64,000 bases of DNA from Tetmemena sp. SeJ-2015 (Eukaryota; Ciliophora; Spirotrichea; Sporadotrichida; Oxytrichidae), in assembly GCA_027382625.1 (NCBI GenBank), contig JAJKFJ010020851.1:1-64000 (forward strand), written 5' to 3'. A program made the translations under genes and the position numbers. Shown one piece after another: positions 37,763-47,629 of the stretch; the stretch's first letter is position 1; every line of letters starts with the position of its first letter. The notes under the pieces were generated by a model that was not told the DNA's origin, ran no database searches, and saw only the letters and a program-made list of their open reading frames with translations.

Positions 37763-37922
37763 GCCTTTCTCTCCAGCTCCCTCTTTTTAGAGTCTTACTG
37801 CTCTTTCAACTTCCTCTCTCTCTCTTCCATTTCTCTCTTCTTCTGCTCAGCCATTTGCTCCTGCATGATTTGATAGTCTTGCTTCTGCTTCTGCGCTTCT
37901 TGCTGCAATAGTTATAATAATA
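37380..37922 (-). CDS. Coiled-coil protein containing a (KQAS)n microsatellite run
   Basis: Read on the minus strand, 37780-37922 gives a charged coiled coil (MQEQMAEQKKREMEEREEVE) rich in Gln/Glu/Lys. It then enters the CTTG tract (37702-37760), which on this strand is GCAA repeats coding for repeating Lys-Gln-Ala-Ser. After the tract the same frame continues as a globular-looking segment to about 37380. The plus-strand frame of the same DNA is only the Leu/Ala/Cys mirror of the repeat. Tract length variation in multiples other than 12 nt would change the downstream frame. Function unknown; cytoskeletal or scaffold role is a guess. Confidence 0.5.
37702..37760. repeat. (CTTG)n microsatellite, about 15 units
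   Basis: Uninterrupted CTTG tetranucleotide array of 59 nt. It lies inside a minus-strand coding region, where it encodes a Lys-Gln-Ala-Ser repeat. Confidence 0.9.
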
Positions 37923-39000
37923 AGATTTAATTAACTCCTTAACTAATCTCATACAATTTCTCTGTTACTTATTTACATCATGCTCACACAACTACTTAAT
38001 ATCAACTACTCTTACTTAAAAAAATCAGTAACTCTTGCTATTGCCCAAAACATATTGGCTATATTTGATGTACACTCTATATTCGTTTTCATATACAAAC
38101 ATCAAGCTGACTCGCACTGCCCATGATTCCCTGCAATATCTTAAGCATATATGTCTACTTCTAACAAATCTCCATAATAATCTATATAATTCTACAGCAA
38201 GAATGCGTTCAATTACATTGATAAATAAATTACAAGATCTAATATTTTTAAATAATCAGAATGTCTTTAATATATAAACATCTATTCTAAAACTAATTAA
38301 TCTTATAAGAAGCGATATTCAGCATATATCTAAGAATATTAAAATATTTTGCAGAAATTAATTATATTAATTTATATATTTGACCCTTTCTATTATCTCT
38401 GACATGTTTGCATAATAAATGCTGTTTGAACTTCTCCTATCCTACTTCACTCTTCTCTCTTCTATTATCCCCACTTCTACTTCTAATATTATACTTATCA
38501 CCCACTCATCATATCATGATCATCTAAGCATCTATATATATACTACTCAACACCAACACTGTTCTACCTAACACCATTTAAAGCATTCAAACCTAATTCA
38601 CTATAGTCACCTATAGCAAATCTCAAGTTTAAACACACCCAACTTAAGAACTGTAAAATTTACGTAGCCTCAATCTGCTCTACCTAAACAAATATATGAA
38701 ATTAAACTTGCTTTACTCTCTTCACTTTATATTTTCTTCCTAATTGTAGTTCAATTGCTGATTGATAAGCTCTAAAAACTAATCACTTTCCTCTTAAGCA
38801 TAAACTTTTTTTTTACGCACACTTAATTGAGCAGATTTTTTTATAAATCGCAAATCACCTGCTGATCTCTCTGATTTCTAGCTTCGAGGGATGCTTTATT
38901 ATCACAAACTTCCATATGTTATTTAAAAAAAGCTTTTAAAGTGATTTTAACTTATTCTAATAGTTTTAATTTAATGAATAATTTATTTATTAAGAATAGA
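37923..39000. other. AT-rich intergenic stretch
   Basis: AT-rich with C/T-rich patches at 38420-38700. An 80-codon plus-strand frame at 38035-38277 has no distinctive composition. The pyrimidine-rich patch could be a minus-strand exon but no frame stands out. Confidence 0.35.
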
Positions 39001-39859
39001 AAGTCTGCAATTAAGTTGATCTACAAACTGAAAATAACAGAAGCTAATTCAAACCTAGCCACTGGATAGTAATTTAAATATCCTCGCAGCAATCTGACTC
39101 AGAGAAAGAAAATTGTGGCGAGGCTCGGTTCTCCTTGATAAATGTGAAGCGCAAAGTGACTCACCTAAAAGGAAATGCATTGTAAAAAACAAGGCGTATT
39201 CTCATAGAGCTTAATTAAAAAGTTTTGCTTCTGATAATATTCCACTGGAGCATAAAGACTCGGCAGTTTCTTAAAAATCACAACTGTCCAAAAAGTTCAT
39301 TCATCACAAAATTATGAAGGATGTCAAGGCACTCATAAACTTTATAAATTAAAGTCCATCACCTGATACGGATCAGAGATTAGCCTTTAGATTCTTAAAT
39401 ATCTAAAATCCTGCAAAGACTAGGAGATATCTCTTCAGTGTTTAAATTTAAACCATCCAAGCGCAGTAAAGCCACTCGAAAAGAGAGCAGACGTTCTCTG
39501 TAAAAATTACTTTAGGCTCAGTCACCTGATAGATTTTATTATCCGGTTTTTCTTCACAGGAATTCGATGCTTGGCTGGCAATTTATGAGGAATTAAGCTC
39601 GAGCAAAATTTTATCAGGGCTCAATAGAACTTGGAAAGAATTTAAACAATAATGAGGAAATCAATCTTAATCTGAAAGGCGCATTTCAAGTATGAGCAAA
39701 AGAGAGCTTTTAAATAGCTGGAAGAAGAATTTAGAGAGAGAAACTAAATAGATTAAAAGTGGCGTATAAAATAAAATTTAGTAAATGTAAAGAAAGCATA
39801 TAAAAATTTTTAAAAAGATCAGAGTTGTAAGGAAGCAAGCCATAAAGGAGAAAAAATCA

Positions 39860-40720
39860 TTGGAAATAAATAGCAGAAGTTCTTCACAATCAAATTAAAG
39901 AAGGAATTAAGGCCAACTTCGAAAGCGCCAGTAATGAAATGATTAAGAAAATAGCAGGACTAGGTCCTCGAGCAATTGAAAAAGAATCAATGGAAAACCC
40001 AAATTTAGTTAATGATTCGAAGAAGCTGAGAATTTCAAAGTGCATAAAATAAATTTAGCCAGAGCGTTTTAAAAATCACAATCCAGTTTAGTAAGTCCAG
40101 GTTGAGTAATAACTCCACTGGGACATGCTCAGATGGAGCAATAAGCAGCCCAGTAAGAAGATGACATCGCATGCATAGAGATGTGGAACTAACTGATAAG
40201 GAAAGCCATAATTCTTAAGGGTGGAGTTCGATTCTTAGCTATATAGTGGACTAGCCTTGGAAAAACTTGATGCAGACACACTTTTGAGCATTTGGCGAAA
40301 TAAAAGTTCTTTAGTACAATTCCGTGGGTCAGACTCCAAGAAAATGGATGCCTATTTATTGGGGTAATAAACACTAAACTAGAGGAAGCTTTGAATAAAT
40401 AGATAAACTAGAGTATCGAAGTTGCGATATTTTGGTGTGGATAAAGCTTAATAAGGACAAGACACTCAATAAATGAATAGGATTTCAACTTACTCAAGAA
40501 GAGAGTTTTGTTTGATTGCAAGAAAGGTTAGAGATTTCGAGGACCTGAAACAGAAGACTGTACTTTATGACAGCACAAGCATCATAATTGAGGAAGATGG
40601 AATTCCCAGTCGAAAGCCAACAGAATTTTATAGGCTAGTAGAAACATTTCTTTCAGATATCAAATACCTTGATATTTGCGGTAGAGTGTTCAATTAAAGA
40701 GATAGGTGGTTTAAAAAGGA
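39860..40720 (+). pseudogene. MT-A70 family N6-adenine methyltransferase homologue, frame-disrupted
   Basis: Homology is spread over three frames in the correct order for the family. 39880-40080 is a charged N-terminal part. 40249-40260 gives D-Q-P-W in place of the catalytic D-P-P-W, with YIV before it and KNL after. From about 40283 to 40424 another frame gives FEHLAKQKFFSTIPWVRL, then GCLFIGVINTKLEEALNK. Around 40427-40475 a third stretch gives ILVWIKLNKDKTLNK, the W-x-K strand. From 40480 to 40710 a further frame gives SRREFCLIARKV, RKPTEFYRLVETFL and KYLDICGRVFNQRDRW, the signature C-terminal end. MT-A70 enzymes methylate adenine in RNA or, in ciliates, nuclear DNA, using S-adenosylmethionine. 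Single-base frame changes and the altered motif suggest a decayed copy or a non-catalytic paralogue carrying sequence errors. Confidence 0.65.
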
Positions 40721-41849
40721 ATTCAGAGCATAGATATTACTAATTTTAGCTGGATTTTTGAAATTGTAAAAACTATATTAAGAATTTTGTTAAGAACGTA
40801 TTGAGAATTAAAAAATAATAAATAGGTATATTGGGATTAGATAAATAAATATAGGCCTGAATACCAATAAGACATTAATAAGCCAAATTTTAATTTAAGG
40901 CATCTGCTATATTAACTTACATCACATTACGAATTTTAGTAATGGAGAATTTTTCATTCCTATTTCCCTTCACCCACTTATTAAATTTTTAGTTTGATAA
41001 TTCTCAAGCGCACCCACCACCCTCGGCGTGCACTAAACTTAAGAGAAAGTTTAGATTTAAAATTCTTATAAAAAAAAATTTGCTTCTCTCCATACTTTTC
41101 AGAATAAGTTAACCTTATGTTTTATTTTATTGGAACTCTATCTTACATTGCTTCTGAAATATTGATATTTTAATTTTCTTGACGTGATCTCTAAAATATA
41201 TATCTATAAAATAAGAAGGACATTTATTTACCTAGTTTGCAGCTTTTTCGCACTTGGTGGGAGGTGAGTGGGAATTAGCAAAATTTAAAATTAATCAGTA
41301 GGGCCCAGAGGGGTTTAATGTTTATTAATCTGAAGTAAGTTATAATTACTGATCTATATATTTAATTTTTTGCTAACTAATCTTTTTATGACTTTATTAC
41401 TTACTGCTTTTTTAATTACTGATTAGAAATCTTTTAGGGGCAATAGTTAATTCATTAAATCACGTTAACTTTTTTCAAAGTTTATTATATTTCTACAATT
41501 TCAAAAATCAAACTTAGTAATATCACTCACTAAAGGCCTCTAGCCCTTCCTAATCATCACTTTTACCGCCAGGAGCTTCCTTTAATGAAGGTTCAATAAT
41601 TCACCTAAAGATTTTTAAATTTTATATAGCCTCTGTAATATGTTGCAAACTCTGATTGATTATAATATTATTATTTTCTTTAGAAATAAAAACTCCTACT
41701 TAATTGAATAAAGAATAAAATAGCTAATTTGCATACTTGAAGTCACCTAAGAAAATGAAAACACAGTCCACTCTCCTAGATTGATGGTGCTATACCTTTC
41801 TTAAAAATAATGGCTCCTAGCTTGTTAGATATATGAAGTACAAGGAGAA

Positions 41850-42130
41850 TGTTATTGTAGATATATACTAAAGGTGTCTTTATACATTTAGAAAGGCAGT
41901 TGGAATCAAAGTCATTACTGGAGATCACACTCAAATGTGGCAACTCTGAGTCTCTTATGTTGTGCCAACTATCCTTGTTAAGCTAGCTCGGGGTGCTGCC
42001 ACTCACTCTGAGGCAAAAAGGAGGCTCTTCTTAACTAAAACTTTCCCTCCCGAAGGTGTGAACTAACTTCACTGGCTCTCGTATGAAATAATGAAGAGTG
42101 ATCAGTCGCAAGGAGCATCTATGGAGTAAT
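41850..42130 (+). pseudogene. Possible P-type ATPase fragment
   Basis: One frame contains FRKAVGIKVITGDHTQ, close to the A-G-I-K-V-x-x-x-T-G-D-H segment of the P domain of cation-pumping P-type ATPases but two residues short. Preceding sequence (ENVIVDIYQRCLYT) and a later YEIMKSDQSQ stretch could be remnants of the adjoining family segments. No D-K-T-G-T phosphorylation motif and no G-D-G-x-N-D hinge motif were found within 1 kb. A different frame over the same DNA and on to 42700 also reads well (for example LLREVNELQSSKSLKLRAK). Treat as a hint only. Confidence 0.25.
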
Positions 42131-42229
42131 GGATGTCTGGCTAATGTGCCTGTGAGTTCAACCATCTATCATGGATTCGTCAGTTCTAAAGCTGTAATCT
42201 GTGGTTGATCTTCTAGAAGTCTGCTACCT

Positions 42230-42690
42230 GTATAATTCATTCAGAGAGGACTAGCTTTTAGAAATTTTACTCTTAAAATTGGAGCACCCAGTAAGTTAAA
42301 AAGTAAATTATTGAGAGAAGTAAATGAGCTACAAAGCTCTAAATCTCTCAAGCTGCGAGCCAAAGTAAATGAGAAACAGTAATTTTTCCTTCGTTTTAAT
42401 GAACTTGAATTAAGAAAAAATTAGCACTACTACTATAGTTAGATCTGCATCATCAGTTCTAGATCAGGTTAAATAATCTATTGTTGCAAGTGCTTTGACA
42501 AGGAAATATATACACACAAACTTATTATACAGATGTATTTCTACAAAAACATAGCTATATACTTTGCTTGTTCTAATTAGGCAGAGGCAGATAGCTTGCA
42601 TTAAAATTTTGAGTCGATAAGTTTATTGGAAGTCAATGATTGCATGAAATTAGATGAGCAACAAATTTTGCAACCCCTATTTTATTGAAT
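42230..42690 (+). CDS. Hypothetical protein block
   Basis: One frame is coherent for about 150 codons, from AFRNFTLKIGAPSKLKSKLL through a Lys/Glu/Arg-rich helical part and a Cys-containing part (IIYCCKCFDKEIYTHKL) to ENQAEADS-like acidic sequence. It may extend upstream to 41890 in the same frame. No family recognised. Confidence 0.35.
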
Positions 42691-43104
42691 ATTTTATTAG
42701 TTTTTCTGTTAAAATTGTATCTATTTCAATATATATTTAAATCAAATTTGAATATGTGAAAGTATCTGTCTTATAATGGGGAAGCATTAGACTTCTAAGA
42801 TTAAACTTTGAGGTATTTTGACTATTTGATTATATCAAAACATAAGTTCTACTGTTTACTTTGAGCTTGCCTACATGTAACAATATTACAAATTTCAAGT
42901 TATTAGGGTTTTAAAAATTCTAATGCAAAGACGATCAGTGAGGAGTCTTAGTCTGTGCTTCAAGCGATCCGAACGGTAGCCTGAGAGTAAAAGGGGATAA
43001 GGTTAATGCAATATATTAAAATTTAGCCCTAATACATTTTCAATTATAAAGTCCTTGAGGTTTGTTCTTCTTTAAGCAGTCTTCACTAATCATTTATCAA
43101 AAAA

Positions 43105-44480
43105 TTGATTCAAACGATATTTCGTTTAAAAAAAAAAATTATCTTAAATATTCTTCAACAAGGAATTGGCCCTCTTCACTTGGCTTTTACTTTAAGGCCT
43201 CGCTTCATGAGGAAAATGAATCCGGCCTGCACCTTCTTTCCCATTATCAACGCTATAAGTAAATTGTTTAAATTTTTATTGCAAAACATCAATCTTTTAT
43301 TAAAATATTTTGCTCATTATTTGAAGCCAGTAGTAATAAGTATTGCACTCTATGCTGATGCAGCAATTGAAATCATCAGCTTCTCTGGCTATTCAAAATA
43401 AGTCAGCCCTCTAAATAACTTTAAACTATTCTATTATTTGGTTGGCTTGGTGTCAGCCTGACTATTTAAAGTTGACAAGGGTCTTTAATCAGCTGGTGGA
43501 GCCTTGTAGTTGGGTAATTAGCTTTTAGGAGCCTTGACTCTTCACCAAACTTTTACTCCAAACTTTGGATCTAAATAATTTTCTTATCGACATCTTTTAT
43601 TCTAGAAGGTTTCCGTTGAGCTTTTTACCTACTTGTATTTAATAAGTTTGAGTCCAGAAGCTGAAGACCCCCACCGTCTATTTAAGAATTTTTGTCTCTG
43701 ATAACATAGTTCCATTCAGAAGACTTAAGTTAAAGTCAGTGAGCTCGTCAGCTCAGTTCAAAGTTGGCAATCACTTCTTATTATGATATTTTTAACTGAG
43801 GAGATTCAATCAAGTCACTTGAACCAAGTCCATTTAGACGAGAATTAAACTAGTTCAAGTAATAAGTGCACCCTCGAATAACTTAGCCTGAATTGAGGCA
43901 CTAGCCAAATCAAAAGCGAGGATTTAGGTAAGTTGAATCCTTCAAAGTAAGAACTATTAAACATGGAGTTTGAGATCTAGGAAAATACTCTCTAAGGAGT
44001 AAATAACTTATTGAGAGAGTCTGAATAACTAGAGCTAGCTGCTTATCAATTTTGTCTGGTCTCCTATCCCTTTACAACTATTCATTTAGCAAGACGTGTC
44101 ATGCTTACTTAGTGGAGTTGAACCTTGAAAGTCTAACAATCTCTTCCCACGAAAAGCAGACTTGAATCATCAAGAGCTAGTATTCTAACGTTTAAAAGTG
44201 AAAATTGAAATGAAGGATTATTTCTCTGTTCCATTTAATCATCTTAGACTAATTTAAACTATCAAGAAAGGAGGAAAAATGATTTTCTCAAAATTTATCA
44301 CTTCAAATTAATTGTCGCTGGATCATTGGAATGCAAAATTACTCTTATATTCTATAAGCATCGTGTGAGAATAGCTTGAGCTTAAGCAGAGAAGAATCTG
44401 ACCTTGTCGATTGCAAAAAGAGTTGAGATTAAACCAATAACTCGATCTCAAAGTATAAAGCTGCAATATTTAATAATCTG
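43105..44480 (+). CDS. Hypothetical protein, about 450 residues
   Basis: From ATG 43105 a single frame runs about 1.37 kb. The N-terminal 100 residues are hydrophobic and basic, with likely membrane segments (INLLLKYFAHYLKPVVISIA). The middle has SPEAEDPHRLFKNFCLWQH and a Ser/Gln-rich part. The last 150 residues are polar with Glu/Leu helices (NNLLRESEQLELAAYQ) and a globular end (KIYHFKLIVAGSLECKITL). Stops in all three forms are read as sense. The long unbroken run supports the frame, although another frame is readable at 43400-43800. No domain identified. Confidence 0.4.
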
Positions 44481-44579
44481 AGGAGCGAGATATTATTTAG
44501 AGTGCATAGAGATATTTGAATTAGGATCTTTAGTTATTTAATTAAATTGACTCTGTTTTAATCTTAGATATAATTTTTT

Positions 44580-45390
44580 AGACAAATAGAGTGCTAGCTG
44601 CAACCTCAAGCAGGTGATCATGGCTTAACGGGTGCTCTTGTGATGCGGACTATCTAATTTTTTTAAGCAGGAATAACCAAAGTAGTGCGCCCAGCACTGA
44701 TACCCAAAACCGACATCAGCTTTGAAAGGAGTAATAGGATGGTGGCCCTTAACTCTCTAAGCCCCCTTCATCTCATGAGGGCTCAGTAATAACTAGACCC
44801 TGGTACTCTGGATGAGCCAACTTCAATAAAATATATTTCGGCAATCTCTGCCTTCGAAGCAGCTTCCTTATCCTTTATTTAAAATTATCTTTGTCTCGAT
44901 GGCCTCTTTGTCTCAAAATTCTCAAAATAAGAACACTGGCTAAATAAAAATCTCTTTCTTATAAATAGGCAATATAAATGCTTTGGTGCATAATAGTTAT
45001 CCAAGTAAGGAATCTAAAAGGCATGAGTGCTTAGAATCACCGACTAACATAATAATATCTCTTATGAATTCAAATCTTGGAAACAGCAAGCAGATCAAAT
45101 ATTAATCTCTAAGGTGTGCATTCTAAGCTCATTCTATCGCATGGTTGTCTCTATCCTTCTATCATTTTCCAACATAAGCGAACGATTAACTTGCTAATTA
45201 TATATTGCAAATCTTAGGAGATACTTGGATAAATATTTTCCATTTTCAAAGTGTGACATACTGAAAATATAAAGTCATTGCGTTTAATATATAGATCAAC
45301 TCTTTTATTTAAGACCTGACCAAGTAAGTTTATTCGCTCCCTTGCTATATCACTCCATCATCAATAACTGGTGCTGTGATTCCTGAGGGC
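44580..45390 (+). CDS. Hypothetical protein, about 270 residues
   Basis: Coherent frame beginning near 44580 (AGDHGLTGALVMRTIQFF). It continues with VVRPALIPKTDISFERSNRM, a region rich in Leu, Ser and Gln, and a helical C-terminal half (SKVCILSSFYRMVVSILLSF). Composition is even over 800 nt, better than the alternatives. It leads into the next block, which is in a different frame after about 45400. No conserved domain could be named. Confidence 0.4.
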
Positions 45391-45399
45391 TAACCCAGC

Positions 45400-46075
45400 T
45401 GATCTGAAGTTCCCCTGAGGTCTTATTCCTGGTCCTATTCGTCTCACAAAAAGCAGCCTTGGAAACATTATAGTTTAAATACTCTGCTCAAGAGCCAGTT
45501 ACACGATGAATATATTCTGTGAGATGTGAAGAAGGTCACTCTGGTGATGACCAAGGAAGAGCAGCTCCTGAAGGACATCAATGGCAAGCACAGCTAGCAC
45601 GTGGTGGTTCAGTTTCTTGAAGACACCCACAAGCTCCGTCGCCCACAAGGACTTCATAAGTCAGATACTAAAGGTAAAAAATGTAATTATATTTATATTT
45701 ATATTTTTTAGAATTAATTGATTATGTTTTGAAAAATGTTTGCAGAGCGGCACTGACCATACTAACACTTAGCAGGAAGAGTTGAACGAGAAGGAGAACG
45801 AAGGACAACTTCCTCAATTGACTCACAGAGATAGATATCCGCTGTCTTTCTGATCCAAGGGGCAGCTAAGTCTATAATTTGATAATAGCTCGAGTTTATC
45901 TCTAAGCAAAATGAGGCACAGAGGGTTAAGTAGGTATTTCATAAGCAGCAGGCACAGTGCTGGCATGGTCAAGCACCTGGGTAGCTTGAGTCTCTTGCCT
46001 GCCATCATCAGACTCCTCAAAGGAAATGAGACGGCAAGAAACCTTATCAACACAACAGCAAAAATTAAATAGAAA
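45400..46075 (+). CDS. Hypothetical protein with strong codon bias and one intron
   Basis: The exon at 45420-45673 ends in codons rich in G/C at the third position (DVKKVTLVMTKEEQLLKDIN, then HVVVQFLEDTHKLRRPQG), unlike most of the window and suggestive of good expression. A 38-nt intron follows, and the next exon continues in phase as ELIDYVLKNVCRAALTIL and a basic segment. Beyond about 45790 two frames compete. The HVVVQFLE segment slightly recalls Pumilio repeats, but the spacing is wrong. Product unknown. Confidence 0.45.
45674..45711 (+). other. Intron, 38 nt, phase 1
   Basis: GTAAAA to TTTTTTTAG, nearly pure A/T. Splicing at these borders joins two coherent exon frames. Same length as the intron at 22595-22632. 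Confidence 0.5.
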
Positions 46076-46899
46076 CGGCTTTCTTTCTTTTATTTGAGCA
46101 AATCGAAGGGCAGACAGGTGTCTAATCAGCAGCCAGTAAGTTCAAAGAGAGGAGAAGAACAAAATTGTCGGAGGTGTAGAGACAGCTTGAAACAGCACAC
46201 AATCAACAAGCATCAACATCTTTATTTTACCATATAATGTCTGTTAGTTTATTTAAATTAAGTGGAGGCAACATATTTCTCACGCAGTTGTTGTTATACT
46301 TGCTTAATCTCTTCCTCAGTGTCTGCTAGATATGACAAGTCTCCTCTCAAAACAGAGCCAGCTCCCCTCGAGACTAGTCTTTTTAAATTGCTCTGTAAAA
46401 TTTAAACTTTAAATATGAGGCAACTGTAATCCAAAGGCTGGGCTGTAAAAGACTAAATAGGCACTGGTGTCTAATTTAGGGATAACATAGACTCATGAGC
46501 ATGGCTTGAGACGCCTCAATAGGATTGCAGATCTGTCAGACTAGCTTGAAAATTGCTGATGCACAGGTCGAGGTCCATTCTGGCGGTAGGTGTCAACTTA
46601 AAAAAGCTGGAGATGCTCTAAGGAATAAGCTCAGCACTAAGAGTGAAGCTTCTTTCATTGCTGAATTTAAATTTCATTTGAATGATTTAGAATAATTACT
46701 TGTAATTAATATGAAGCTGATCTTGAACTGAGTGTTGCTGAGGAGCCACACAACACATAAGCATGTGGAATCTATTCACCTTCTTCTCTACAGCATTCAA
46801 ACTTAAATAAATTCTTCCACAATTAAATTGATGTGTCCTTGAAGATTGAGACTTCCTAGTTAAAGAAGTAGAGGAGAAGTTTAGTATTCAGGCTCGTTC

Positions 46900-47320
46900 T
46901 CGAGGGCAGAGATGAATGACTTCTTCAACCTGAGCCTCAACTGGCCAGTCTAAGCAGAGAGAGGACTCCAACAAGTTTACAAACTAGAAGAACAGGGTGC
47001 GTGCAAAGATATTCAAAGTCCAGTACTTGGCAAGTCCTCAAAGACATCAAGGAGGAGGACTTCACAAGACTTACCCACAGATTGCATTGCATCTTCATGA
47101 GATGATCTAGACTGCTACAAATACACTGGCTCTTCTCTTACCTCACAGCCAGAGTGATAAGTAGAGTGGGATCTTTCTTTGTTTTTTGACTTAATTGAAA
47201 GCCTTTTTATTAAAGTTTTAGAGTTTAATGCAGAAGCAGACAACCAGAGAGATATCTCTGGTCTTTGAGCGCCTGTACAAAGACCGTAATGGATGCTACT
47301 GCAATTCAGAACTAAGCAAT
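46900..47320 (+). CDS. Hypothetical protein block, frame uncertain
   Basis: High-GC, purine-rich DNA with all three plus-strand frames readable. Examples are EMNDFFNLSLNWPVQAERGL in one, NKFTNQKNRVRAKIFKVQYL in another and WQVLKDIKEEDFTRLTHRLH in the third. Coding is likely on composition; product and frame are not decided. The stretch 46100-46900 is of the same kind but AT-richer. Confidence 0.3.
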
Positions 47321-47512
47321 CTCGAGGAGGAGTGAAGGCGCGAGCAATTAACCCTTCAATGACCACCACTAGAAGTGAGTGAGCAATTTTATAGCCAGCA
47401 GAAATTCATAGCCATGGATGGCTCTCCACTCAAATCAAATTACTCTCATTATTTAATTCCTAAATGTTTAATATTAGATGAGACTTTGAATCTCAAATGG
47501 GTGAGCTCAAAC

Positions 47513-47541
47513 TAAAGTAAAGTAAAGTAAAGTAAAGTAAA
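47513..47541. repeat. (TAAAG)n microsatellite, about 6 units
   Basis: Uninterrupted pentanucleotide array of 29 nt in a non-coding-looking AT-rich stretch. Confidence 0.85.
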
Positions 47542-47629
47542 ATTTTAGGAATATAATTAATAATCAATTTCATTAAATCAGCACTTTCGTACTGTTTATA
47601 GAAATCAGTTACTATCCTATGTAAGTGAG

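Noticed and set aside
37639..37911. Plus-strand frame with repeated Leu-Ala-Cys-Leu
   Set aside because: Product of reading the CTTG array in the wrong direction; the minus strand gives a coiled coil.
40190..40250. GTTCGATTC as the T-arm of a tRNA
   Set aside because: No acceptor, D-arm or anticodon stem can be formed around it, and it lies within the methyltransferase homology.
44500..44540. V-H-R-D-I segment suggesting a protein kinase catalytic loop
   Set aside because: Not followed by K-x-x-N or a D-F-G within reach in any frame; probably chance.
45590..45650. H-V-V-V-Q-F-L-E segment as a Pumilio repeat
   Set aside because: Only one such segment and wrong internal spacing; kept as unknown protein.
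45823..46053. Standard-code minus-strand frame, Leu-rich
   Set aside because: It is the mirror of purine-rich plus-strand exons (45.7-46.1 kb) and has the Leu/Ser/Arg bias typical of antisense frames.
47115..47369. 84-codon minus-strand frame
   Set aside because: Overlaps plus-strand coding-like DNA with better composition; no motif.
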